Shown: positions 24,731 to 33,464 of the stretch, one piece after another | How the letters are laid out: each line of letters starts with the position of its first letter | Numbering within the stretch: position 1 is the stretch's first letter | NCBI GenBank assembly: GCA_965233665.1 | Contig: CBDDTG010000063.1 | Span: forward strand, 17,160 to 81,159 | Length of the DNA stretch: 64,000 nucleotides | Source: Bacterioplanes sp965233665 | GTDB taxonomy: Bacteria; Pseudomonadota; Gammaproteobacteria; Pseudomonadales; Oceanobacteraceae | Direction: 5' to 3' | Program-made: the position numbers and the translations under genes | The notes under the pieces: generated by a model | Seen by the model: the letters and a program-made list of their open reading frames with translations, nothing else | The model's database searches: none | Told to the model about the DNA's origin: nothing

Positions 24731-26812
24731 TTAGCTCTGGTTTAACAGGGCGATATCAGCGATGGCAATAAACAAACCTTGCAGCTGTTTAAGCAGTGCC
24801 AAGCGGTTGTTTTTGACCGCGTCATCATCGGCCATCACCATCACGTTATCAAAGAAGGCATCAACCACATCGCGCAGACCAGCCAGCTCAGCAAGCGCCG
24901 GCTGATAGTCACCAGCGGCGATCATAGGTGTGACGACATCACGTTTAGCCGCTACTTGCTCAGCTAACGCCTGTTCGGCTGCTTCGCTAAGCAATGTGGC
25001 ATTGACCTCAGCGATCACCGCATCGCCGCCATTTTTAGCCAGAATGTTGGAAACACGCTTGTTGGCGGCGGCCAGAGCTTGTGCCGATTCCAGCTGATAA
25101 AAGCTGTGTACGGCCTTAACACGACGATCAATATCGAGTGGCTTAGTCACGCCTAACGCGCGTACAGCCATAAAGACTTCGGCCGGAATATTGGCGTCTT
25201 GATACCAGGCGCTAAAGCGATCCAGCAAGTACTCGGTTAACGTCGCTTTGGTCTCGGCTTTTAGTTCGGCAGACCACTGGTTATCGATGGCCCAGTCGAG
25301 TAACTCGCTTAAGTCCAGGTCGATGTTCTTCTCCACCAGAATACGCAGCACACCCAGAGAGGCACGGCGCAAGGCAAAGGGATCTTTAGAGCCGGTCGGC
25401 AGCTGGCCGATGCCAAATAAGCCAACCAAAGAGTCCAGTCGATCAGCCAACGCAATGGCGGTACCGGTGGCCGTGGCCGGTAGCTCGTCGCCAGCAAAGG
25501 CGGGCATATATTGCTCAACCACGGCAGCGCAGACATCGGCGGGTTCACCATCGTGCTCGGCGTAGTATTTACCGGCCAGGCCTTGCAGGTCGGTAAACTC
25601 AAACACCATTTGCGACACTAAGTCGTTTTTGCACAGCTGAGCGGCGCGTGCGACCAAGCTGGTATCGGCTTGCATAGCCGTGGCTATTTTTTGCCCCAAG
25701 TTAGAAATACGACGGGCTTTATCGGCGATGGTACCGAGCTGGTTGACCCAAACGACGTTTTCTAACTTTTCAAAACGGCTGGCCAAGCTTTGCTTGCGGT
25801 CGGTATCCCAGAAGAACTTGGCGTCGGCCAGGCGAGGGCGAATAACCTTTTCGTTACCGGAAATCACCTGCTGCGGGTCTTTCGACTCGATATTGGCGAC
25901 GGTAATAAAGTGGTTCAGCAGCTGACCGTCTTTCATCACATGAAAGTACTTTTGGTGCTCTTTCATGGACGACACCAGAGCTTCGGCTGGCACGGTCAGG
26001 AATTCTTCATCAAAGCTGCCGGCCAAGGCCACGGGCCACTCATTGAGGGCGGTGACTTCTTCCAGCAAATCATCGTCAATAACGGCTTCGCCGCCCAGCT
26101 TTTCGCCGGCGGCTTTGACCTGCTCGGCGATCAAGGCAGAACGCTCAGCAAAATTGGCCATCACATAGGACTGGCGCAGTGTGCTTTCATAGGCTTCAGG
26201 TGAGCTAATGACGACATCACCGGGGGCATGGAAACGATGGCCACGTGAGGTGTTGCCAGATTTCAGCTCAAGCATGTCAGCGTCGACCACCTGATCGCCA
26301 AACAGCATCAGCAACCACTGTGCCGGGCGCACGAATTCAACTCGGGTCGCGCCCCAGCGCATGCGCTTAGGAATCGGTAATTTCTCCAGGCTGTGCTGGA
26401 CGATCTCGGGCAACAGCTCAACGGTGTTTTTACCGGCGATGGTGCGTTTGATCATCAGCTTGCCAGCGTTTTTGCCTTCAGATTCTGGCGCTTCCACCAG
26501 CGCGGAGGCATCTATGCCAGCGCGTGAGGCGAAACCCAGCGCGGCTTTGGTCAGGTTGCCATCGGCGTCGTATGCGATTTTGGCTGGCGGACCAAACAGG
26601 GTTTCTTCCTGGTCGGCTTGCTTAGCGGCCAGATCAGCAATGCGCACGGCCATGCGGCGCGGGGCGGCAAATACTTCGACCTTGCCAACGTCCAGCTTGG
26701 CGTCAGTGAGGCCCGCGACGATGCCATCGGCAAAGGCTTGCGCCAGTCCTTTAAGCGCCATCGGTGGCAGTTCTTCAGTTCCCAGTTCGACTAAAAAGCT
26801 GTTATGGCTCAT
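24731..26812 (-). CDS. glyS: GlyS, glycyl-tRNA synthetase beta subunit
   Basis: The 693-residue protein is the tRNA-binding subunit of the alpha2-beta2 glycyl-tRNA synthetase. It opens with FLVELGTEELPPMALKGL, a family signature, and contains KRMRWG, MKEHQKYFHV and LADRLDSLVGLF with GSKDPFALRR. The start overlaps the glyQ stop by one base (TAATG). Confidence 0.98.
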   Translation of the reverse strand: MSHNSFLVELGTEELPPMALKGLAQAFADGIVAGLTDAKLDVGKVEVFAAPRRMAVRIADLAAKQADQEETLFGPPAKIAYDADGNLTKAALGFASRAGIDASALVEAPESEGKNAGKLMIKRTIAGKNTVELLPEIVQHSLEKLPIPKRMRWGATRVEFVRPAQWLLMLFGDQVVDADMLELKSGNTSRGHRFHAPGDVVISSPEAYESTLRQSYVMANFAERSALIAEQVKAAGEKLGGEAVIDDDLLEEVTALNEWPVALAGSFDEEFLTVPAEALVSSMKEHQKYFHVMKDGQLLNHFITVANIESKDPQQVISGNEKVIRPRLADAKFFWDTDRKQSLASRFEKLENVVWVNQLGTIADKARRISNLGQKIATAMQADTSLVARAAQLCKNDLVSQMVFEFTDLQGLAGKYYAEHDGEPADVCAAVVEQYMPAFAGDELPATATGTAIALADRLDSLVGLFGIGQLPTGSKDPFALRRASLGVLRILVEKNIDLDLSELLDWAIDNQWSAELKAETKATLTEYLLDRFSAWYQDANIPAEVFMAVRALGVTKPLDIDRRVKAVHSFYQLESAQALAAANKRVSNILAKNGGDAVIAEVNATLLSEAAEQALAEQVAAKRDVVTPMIAAGDYQPALAELAGLRDVVDAFFDNVMVMADDDAVKNNRLALLKQLQGLFIAIADIALLNQS

Positions 26813-27792
26813 TACTTTTTCTCCTGGGTCTGAGCATCTTTATCTTTGGCGGCCTGCCATTTGGCCAACACTTCCTGGCGAATGGATTCTTCAGCCAGCG
26901 GGAAGCCTTTTTCTGCACGACTGTCGTAGTAGGCGTGGGCAACGGCGCGCGCCATGGTACGGACCCGCAGGATATAACCCTGACGCTCGGTGACAGAGAT
27001 AGCGCCACGGGCATCGAGCATATTGAAGGTGTGTGAGGCTTTCAGGGTTTGCTCATAGGCAGGCAGCGGCAGACCGGCGTCGATTAAACGCAGGCAGTCT
27101 TTTTCATACTGGTTAAAGGCCTGGAACAGGAAGTCGACATCGGCGTGCTCGAAGTTGTACTCCGATTGCTCGACTTCGTTTTGATGGAACACATCGCCGT
27201 AGGTCACGGCTTTGCCATCTGGACCGTAGGTCCATACCAGGTCGTACACGCTGTCCACTTCTTGCAGATACATGGCGATACGCTCCAGACCATAGGTGAT
27301 TTCACCGGTCACGGGGTAACACTCAAGGCCACCGGCTTGCTGGAAGTAGGTGAACTGTGTCACCTCCATGCCGTTGAGCCATACTTCCCAGCCCAAGCCC
27401 CAGGCACCCAGAGTAGGGCTTTCCCAGTTGTCTTCAACAAAACGAATATCGTGCACCAGCGGATCAATACCCAAGGCTTTGAGCGAGTCGAGGTACTTCT
27501 CTTGAATATCGAGCGGCGATGGCTTCATTACCACCTGAAACTGATAGTAGTGCTGTAGGCGATTCGGATTCTCGCCGTAGCGACCGTCGGTAGGACGGCG
27601 ACTGGGCTGCACATAGGCTGAGTTCCAGGTCTCTGGGCCTACCGCACGCAAAAAGGTATGCACGTGGAAAGTGCCGGCACCGACTTCCAGATCGAGAGGT
27701 TGATTGATGACACAGCCCTGATCGGACCAGAACTCCTGCAGGGCCGCGATCAGACCCTGAAAGGTTTTAATATCGTGGCGGCTTTGACTCAC
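26812..27792 (-). CDS. glyQ: GlyQ, glycyl-tRNA synthetase alpha subunit
   Basis: The 326-residue catalytic subunit activates glycine and charges tRNA-Gly. It begins at GTG 27792 with AAGGTGA upstream. FQGLIAALQEFWSDQGC, EVGAGTFHVHTFLRAVGPE, YVQPSRRPTDGRYGENPNR (cited in part) and LNGMEVTQFTYFQQAGG are class II alpha-subunit motifs. It is the first gene of the glyQ-glyS pair. Confidence 0.98.
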   Translation of the reverse strand: MSQSRHDIKTFQGLIAALQEFWSDQGCVINQPLDLEVGAGTFHVHTFLRAVGPETWNSAYVQPSRRPTDGRYGENPNRLQHYYQFQVVMKPSPLDIQEKYLDSLKALGIDPLVHDIRFVEDNWESPTLGAWGLGWEVWLNGMEVTQFTYFQQAGGLECYPVTGEITYGLERIAMYLQEVDSVYDLVWTYGPDGKAVTYGDVFHQNEVEQSEYNFEHADVDFLFQAFNQYEKDCLRLIDAGLPLPAYEQTLKASHTFNMLDARGAISVTERQGYILRVRTMARAVAHAYYDSRAEKGFPLAEESIRQEVLAKWQAAKDKDAQTQEKK

Positions 27793-27867
27793 AACGGTTC
27801 ACCTTGGCTTGGCGCCTGCGCGCGCATGGAAAATAAAGGGCCGGATTATAGCAGCGGTGAGGCGGGA

Positions 27868-27891
27868 TAACAGCCCGCTGGAAGCGGGCTG
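27868..27891 (-). terminator. Likely terminator of the propeller lipoprotein gene
   Basis: CAGCCCGCT (27871-27879) and AGCGGGCTG (27883-27891) form a 9-bp stem around GGA, just beyond the stop at 27898, with TTAT following on the minus strand. Confidence 0.6.
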
Positions 27892-27897
27892 TTGGCA

Positions 27898-30141
27898 TCA
27901 ATGCATGGACTTAAAAAAGATATCGTAGCCTTGGGCTCGTGCAGTATCCACTTGACCTGGGCCGGTACGGGTTACAGTCGGTAGCGGGGCAGGTTCATGA
28001 AAAATCAGCTCGTCTGGAGTGATCACATAACCATCAAGCATATAGGAATGTGCCCTGCCGTTTTGGGGGCCAACTAGAAGGTCATTGGCATCTGTACAGG
28101 CATCGTGGACGTTCCCTGCTTTGCAATCCCACACGGTCATATCGACACCAGTATAAATATTTGCCAGAGGGAGCGACTGCCAGTCGATGCCATCCTCTGA
28201 GACCCAGACAGTGTTTGAGTTGCCAGCTTCTAGCAAGATCAGGCGCTCACTGTTGGTGTAAAGCAACTGCTGCGTGTTCGGTACAAATGGCAGATCTGCT
28301 GCTGGGGTTGCTGAGTTTCCCTGTATCAGAGTCCATTGCCCTTGTTGCTGGCGTGGCCAAAACCAACCTTTCTGGTTCGACAAAATGGCCTTGTCTAGAT
28401 TTTCAGTCTGGCTAGATAGCCAGGCATACTCCTCACCAACTTGAGAAAGCTTGAATGCTTGGCTCTTAACCAGAAGATGTTCGCCAATGAATCGAATATC
28501 CATAGGTTCATAGTCCTCTTCAAGGACTGCTTCAGGAAGCTCGGGCAGTATTTGCCAATGAATACCATCGCGGGTGCGTTTAAAGTGATATTCGCCATCA
28601 CCTGAGTAAGCGTAGCCGTTTAAAGGAGAATAGTGCTGGTCATCTCCCCCCAACCAAGTAGATGCATCAAGGCCATATTGGTTATGCTGACGCTTATGCC
28701 AATGATAGCCATCGTAGGAAAGCATTGTGGTTTTTTGTGGCCAGTGATTTGACCGGCCAATATTAATATAGTGACCGTTCCAAAAGGCATAGTCGGCAGA
28801 GAACTGCTGTCCAGGGTTATCAACCCATTGCTTGTTGGAGAGGGTAACATCACCGCTAGGGCTAATGGTGAGTACATCGTTACTATTCTCTGAGTGCCAG
28901 CGACTGTTGTAGCGGGGTGAAATCACATCGTAACTATATACAGCTACACGTGCGTAGCCATCTTCAATCATGGTAATGAGATGTGGGTAAGTTTTTGAAG
29001 TGTGGATGGAGATTTCGCTATTGCTCAGTGGTTCCCAATTAATACCATCAATGCTGTGGTGAATAGAAATGGTTTCGATAGGGTAATCGGGTCTCATAGC
29101 GTTTCCTGAAAGTACCCATGAACGTCCAGCGTAGCTAAAGTCTTCAACAATACTATTAAAAAACTCAGGAGCTTTATATTGATTCCAGGAATGATCACCT
29201 TCTAAGCGAAATAGCTTCTCTGAGGTATGTAAAAAAAGCTGGTCATTAGCCGTGATCAAGCCAGATGCAGAGGTAAAGAGATTCGTAGCAATTGGTAAGT
29301 TTATGTTTTGCCAATCAGAACCATCCTCTGAAGCCAATAGCTGTACTTGATTAGGGCCTTGTAACAGTAGAAAAATACGCTCTTGAACTTGTGTAGAATC
29401 AATGAGATTAAGAGCCATCATTGTTTGACTACTCTCATCATAAGCAAGCGCGATATTATCGCTTTCTAGCCACCAATCTTGGCCATCTCGTGTCGCCCAT
29501 AATTCGCTATCCTTCTCCTCGTAAATTAAGAATTTTCCATCTTTAGAAAAGGTTGAGGGCACCTTATGGGGTAGAAAGTCTTTTGTTGTAAGAAACTGTC
29601 GATAGGCCTTGCTATGATGAACAACCCATAGAAATGTGTTGTGTAAGTCAGGACTAGTAATGATACCATCGATCGGGTATAGCTCAGTGGCGCAGTTTTG
29701 TATTTCAGAAAAACTGCATTGCTCCTGGTGAGTATGGTAGTAGCGGGTGTTGTCAGGTAGCTGACGTGTGTCAATACTGCTTGTTTGCTCTCCAAACCAC
29801 ACGGTCATAGGATAAGGTTGAGCTACCTCCACATCCCAATATGCGGTACTTTCACCACTGCTGGCGGAAATAGTCGCACTCCCTTCGGAAATGGCAGTTA
29901 CGACACCAGTATCAGAAACGTTGGCGACATTTTCGTTAGAGCTCGTGTACTTTATGTTTTCTACTTCATGGTTCGAAGTTGTGTTGACAACTATTTGCCC
30001 AACCATCAAATATTCTTTTTCACTATGATGGAAAGTAAGTAGCTCGGGTGTACTACTATTTTTGTCGCTATCGCAGCCAAACAAAATAGCGATACTTGAT
30101 GCAATAAAAATTTTGCTAGCTAGGCGCAGTTTGTAACGCAT
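27898..30141 (-). CDS. Large lipoprotein with Ig-like domain and S-x-D-G-x-x-W repeats (paralogue 1)
   Basis: I cannot name the protein. It has 747 residues with a signal peptide ending FGC (Cys23), an Ig-like (Big_2 type) domain around residues 35-110 (IKYTSSNENVANVSDTG, SEGSATISAS), and then about six repeats of the form S-x-D-G-x-x-W: ATRDGQDWW, ASEDGSDWQ, HSIDGINWE, SYDGYHWHK, RTRDGIHWQ and VSEDGIDWQ. These resemble Asp-box repeats of sialidase-like beta-propellers. It is a tandem paralogue of the gene at 30349-32736. Its DNA is visibly richer in A+T than neighbours, which suggests acquisition. Confidence 0.85.
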   Translation of the reverse strand: MRYKLRLASKIFIASSIAILFGCDSDKNSSTPELLTFHHSEKEYLMVGQIVVNTTSNHEVENIKYTSSNENVANVSDTGVVTAISEGSATISASSGESTAYWDVEVAQPYPMTVWFGEQTSSIDTRQLPDNTRYYHTHQEQCSFSEIQNCATELYPIDGIITSPDLHNTFLWVVHHSKAYRQFLTTKDFLPHKVPSTFSKDGKFLIYEEKDSELWATRDGQDWWLESDNIALAYDESSQTMMALNLIDSTQVQERIFLLLQGPNQVQLLASEDGSDWQNINLPIATNLFTSASGLITANDQLFLHTSEKLFRLEGDHSWNQYKAPEFFNSIVEDFSYAGRSWVLSGNAMRPDYPIETISIHHSIDGINWEPLSNSEISIHTSKTYPHLITMIEDGYARVAVYSYDVISPRYNSRWHSENSNDVLTISPSGDVTLSNKQWVDNPGQQFSADYAFWNGHYINIGRSNHWPQKTTMLSYDGYHWHKRQHNQYGLDASTWLGGDDQHYSPLNGYAYSGDGEYHFKRTRDGIHWQILPELPEAVLEEDYEPMDIRFIGEHLLVKSQAFKLSQVGEEYAWLSSQTENLDKAILSNQKGWFWPRQQQGQWTLIQGNSATPAADLPFVPNTQQLLYTNSERLILLEAGNSNTVWVSEDGIDWQSLPLANIYTGVDMTVWDCKAGNVHDACTDANDLLVGPQNGRAHSYMLDGYVITPDELIFHEPAPLPTVTRTGPGQVDTARAQGYDIFFKSMH

Positions 30142-30307
30142 ATCTTTATCCTAGAAAAGTATGAACAATGAGTATCTTGCATAAGGTACCAGCTTTATCA
30201 TTAAGATCATTGTTGAATCAGGGCTATTGATCAGCGTAAGATTTTAAGCTAGTAGCTATAATGAGGAGATTAACTGAAAGGCCGAAAGTCATTCAATCCA
30301 ATGGCTA

Positions 30308-30336
30308 AGCCCGCTGCATGAACTAGGCAGCAGGCT
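30308..30336 (-). terminator. Possible terminator hairpin
   Basis: AGCCCGCTGC (30308-30317) and GCAGCAGGCT (30327-30336) form a 10-bp stem with one mismatch, just past the stop of the second lipoprotein. The U-run is weak. Confidence 0.4.
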
Positions 30337-30348
30337 CTGCAGTACTAC

Positions 30349-32736
30349 CTAAGGGAGAGAAATAATTGTCATGCTCTCCGTTAGCCATTCTTGATGAGAT
30401 GCAGGTGAGTAACGCCAGCCTTGGCTATTGAATAAGGCTTTATCGAAGGCATAGTCCGCTGCAATAGTACCTTCTAACGGCACCCAGTTGTTGCCAGCTT
30501 CGCTGAGCAGATAGGTGCGCTCTTCACAGTGCTCAATTATGTCGAGTAAGCACTCAGATGCAGAGAGCCATAGCTGGTTGTCTGATTGCATCAACTTAAG
30601 CACTAGCGGTAATTCCGAGTCTTGGGCCTCGGCACCAGTGTTACTGAACCAAGGAGAAGGAGCGTTCATTGTCTGCCAACTCTTGCCATCGATGCTGGTC
30701 ATTAATTGGCTACGCTCTTGGTCGCGAATGCGTGTTGTCAGCCACAACTTGTCATCAAAAGCTTCTACTGAGGCAGCTTCGATATCTAACAGCGTCAGTA
30801 CCTGCCAGGTACTTGCATCCTCTGAGATAAACACGGTTGTCTGGTCGTCAGCTGCAGGTACAAATAGCCACCAATGCTCGTTGAAGAATGCCGTCTGAAT
30901 ACTGGAACCTTCTGGTGTGATTGGCGTGGCTAATGGCAGTTTCTGCCACTGTTGTTCCTGGTACTGATAAATAGCAATGTGGCTACCAGTTTCGGCATCA
31001 TGATGATTAGCAAATAATAACTGCCGGTTGCCGTCAGATACCGTTGCAATGTGGTCAGCAGTAGTAATATTTAAATCGGATGTTTGATTGATCCAATCTA
31101 TATACAAGTTTCCACTCGATTGAAGTGCCACTGCGTGCTTTTCCCATGGCGTGGCAAAGTCTCGTGCCAAGCTCTGTCCTGTCGAGTCAACTGCATACAG
31201 TTGATGGTTGTGATTGATAAAAGCCCAGTCACTTTCAAGGAATGCACTATGAGAGACGGTGGGTACGCCTTCCGTGTATTCACTGATTTCAAGAATATCA
31301 CCGTCAACCATTACGGCTTCAAGCTTTCTCGATGTGCCGGCAATATCGCCGTTTGCAAGCATTGGATCGACAAAGCAGCGACTGCTTCTATCTTCTTGTC
31401 TCGCGCTAATCAAGTTATCTTGTGTTGTGAAACTAAAGAGCAAGACTTTCCCATCCAGTTCAACAGCATCCAGCTTTTGGGATTGTTGAAGCAGCGCAGG
31501 ACCGTGCTCCATTTGCCAGTTTTTTCCATCCAGAGAGGATACCAAAGTTGGCAATTGTCCTTGATGATAGTGCTTCGACCATAATTTCCCTTGATGAATA
31601 AAAACTGCAGGATAATATGGGTCTTCTGGAAGGGATAAGTCAGTTGTTTTAGCTGTATTGACCATTAGTTCTTCAACAGTTCCGCCGACCTCGGGAGTTG
31701 GCTGCACCTTTGGGTCATCAATCGACTGCCAATCAACCCCATTATTTGACTTAAATACCTTGTTGCCGACTAACCATAGTTGGTCATCATATGACAAAAA
31801 AGCATAATCGGCTGGCGTCCCTTCCGGTATGTCTGAAACGTAAGTCCAGTCTTTTCCATTGTCGGATGACCAAATTTCATAACTCAGGTCAGTATATTTG
31901 CTGCAACTTTGAGCAGTATCAGTGGAAAAAGCACCCAATAACCAGACTTTATTGTCGTAGAGTGCGATATGTCCTTCTAACAGTTTCGTACTTGGTAACT
32001 GTGCTGTTTCAGGCTGCCATATACTGCCCCGCTGGGAAGACCACAGCATATTTGCAGAGTCATGACCTTGAGAGCGAATATCCCAACTCCAAAGGCTACC
32101 ATTAAACGAATAGGTGAGTTTTGCTTCTAGCGTTTCTTTGCTTACTTGAAGCTGGCGTATCTGATCATCGTGAACGACTGAATAGTATCGAGGCGTATTT
32201 GTGGTCAGTTCCTCATCATAAGACCAGCCGTTGTCGTCGATAGTCAGCCAATTGCCACAACTGCTATTGTCTACAGCGATGCATTGTTCGGATGCAGCAG
32301 AGAATACCCGGCTATTATTGGGGAGATTATCCAAAAATAGGTCGCTACCACTATCACTGATCCAGGCACTGATGACATGGGGCTGCTCCACTTCAATTGG
32401 CCAGCTGGCGCTGCCATTGGCACTGTCTGCATATATGGTCGCGCTGCCTGGTGCCAAGGTTTCAATCTTGCCATCACCCAGTACTCGAGCAACATTGGAG
32501 TTACTAGAGCGATATGTAACTTCATTTGCCGCGGTGGAAATAGCAGGATTGAGGATTGTTTGTCCCGTCAAGAACACTCTCGTGGCGCTGTCACGAAAGC
32601 TTAAGGTGCTTGAAGTAGGGGGTTCTACTGGATCCGGCCCTGTTGTTGGCTGACTAGAGTTGCTTGAATCACCACCACATGCAGTTAATAGTGCAGTGGC
32701 AATGATTGATAAAGAGGTTTTATTGTAGGAAATCAT
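30349..32736 (-). CDS. Large lipoprotein with Ig-like domain and S-x-D-G-x-x-W repeats (paralogue 2)
   Basis: This 795-residue protein has the same plan as the one at 27898-30141. The lipobox is LTAC (Cys20), followed by a Pro/Thr-rich linker, an Ig-like domain (VTYRSSNSNVARVLGDGKIE cited in part, APGSATIYADS) and repeats SSDNGKDWT, KSNNGVDWQ, SSLDGKNWQ, SEDASTWQ, TSIDGKSWQ and SEAGNNWV. A surface-exposed beta-propeller that binds sugars or proteins is plausible but unproven. It appears to be transcribed separately, with 207 bases between the two genes. Confidence 0.85.
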   Translation of the reverse strand: MISYNKTSLSIIATALLTACGGDSSNSSQPTTGPDPVEPPTSSTLSFRDSATRVFLTGQTILNPAISTAANEVTYRSSNSNVARVLGDGKIETLAPGSATIYADSANGSASWPIEVEQPHVISAWISDSGSDLFLDNLPNNSRVFSAASEQCIAVDNSSCGNWLTIDDNGWSYDEELTTNTPRYYSVVHDDQIRQLQVSKETLEAKLTYSFNGSLWSWDIRSQGHDSANMLWSSQRGSIWQPETAQLPSTKLLEGHIALYDNKVWLLGAFSTDTAQSCSKYTDLSYEIWSSDNGKDWTYVSDIPEGTPADYAFLSYDDQLWLVGNKVFKSNNGVDWQSIDDPKVQPTPEVGGTVEELMVNTAKTTDLSLPEDPYYPAVFIHQGKLWSKHYHQGQLPTLVSSLDGKNWQMEHGPALLQQSQKLDAVELDGKVLLFSFTTQDNLISARQEDRSSRCFVDPMLANGDIAGTSRKLEAVMVDGDILEISEYTEGVPTVSHSAFLESDWAFINHNHQLYAVDSTGQSLARDFATPWEKHAVALQSSGNLYIDWINQTSDLNITTADHIATVSDGNRQLLFANHHDAETGSHIAIYQYQEQQWQKLPLATPITPEGSSIQTAFFNEHWWLFVPAADDQTTVFISEDASTWQVLTLLDIEAASVEAFDDKLWLTTRIRDQERSQLMTSIDGKSWQTMNAPSPWFSNTGAEAQDSELPLVLKLMQSDNQLWLSASECLLDIIEHCEERTYLLSEAGNNWVPLEGTIAADYAFDKALFNSQGWRYSPASHQEWLTESMTIISLP

Positions 32737-32831
32737 AATTTCATCCGTGATTTTCTTCGTGGGCCGAATGATGATTCACAGTGATATTCCAGTCAATTAG
32801 TACTTTTGAACTTTGCAGTTTATTGGCAATG

Positions 32832-33464
32832 CTACGGCAAACGAATCGTCACGAGTGCCCCTTTGGGAGTGCGGTTGGCGATGTCGAGTTGACCGTGCTG
32901 TTCGCCTTGGCGGTGATGGTCGGCAATCAGTTCGACAAAATACAGCCCTAGGCCGCTGCCTTCGCGCTTGCTGGAGTCCCACTCTCCGTTAAGGATTTCG
33001 GGAGGAAAGCCTGGCCCATTGTCTTCGATTGTGATGGTAAATCCATGCTCGTCGCTGGCTTTAAACCAGATTTCAGTGGCGCCAGCTTGTGCACTGTTGG
33101 TAATGAGGGTGATGATGGCCAAATGCAGCAACATTTCGCTGTAAAACCCTTGGCATTGCTCATCTATTTGATTGTGGAACTTAATGGTTGGAAATTGCAG
33201 TGAGGTGGCTTCGATGGCGTCATTAACCGTGTCCATTGGCCAGGCATCGTCGAGCGGGAAGTGACGCTGTTCGCCTAAACGAAATAAGCTAACCAGCTGC
33301 AGGGTGTCATTTTTTAAGCGATTGGTTCGCTGCAAAATGGGGGTAAGATGTTGATGGTAATTTTCTGGGACTTGCTCGATTGCTTCGCGCTCATAGTCCA
33401 ATAAAGCTTGTAGCTGATTTTTTAAATCATGAATGACGGCTGCCACTAACTGATCAAACTTCAT
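32832..33464 (-). CDS. Sensorless soluble histidine kinase
   Basis: The 210-residue protein is nearly only a catalytic core. It has an H-box at the N terminus (VIHDLKNQLQ, His12), an N-box with Asn (ITNSAQAGA), a G1 box (EDNGPGFP) and a G2 box (GSGLGLYF). No membrane segment or sensor domain is present. The ATG overlaps the stop of the REC-TPR gene by four bases (ATGA), so the pair is coupled and the two proteins probably act together. The input signal must come through the partner or another protein. Confidence 0.88.
   Translation of the reverse strand: MKFDQLVAAVIHDLKNQLQALLDYEREAIEQVPENYHQHLTPILQRTNRLKNDTLQLVSLFRLGEQRHFPLDDAWPMDTVNDAIEATSLQFPTIKFHNQIDEQCQGFYSEMLLHLAIITLITNSAQAGATEIWFKASDEHGFTITIEDNGPGFPPEILNGEWDSSKREGSGLGLYFVELIADHHRQGEQHGQLDIANRTPKGALVTIRLP

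Noticed and set aside
31084..31584. Plus-strand frame opposite the second propeller lipoprotein
   Set aside because: It is antisense to a gene with clear domain structure and has no supporting start or homology that I can see.
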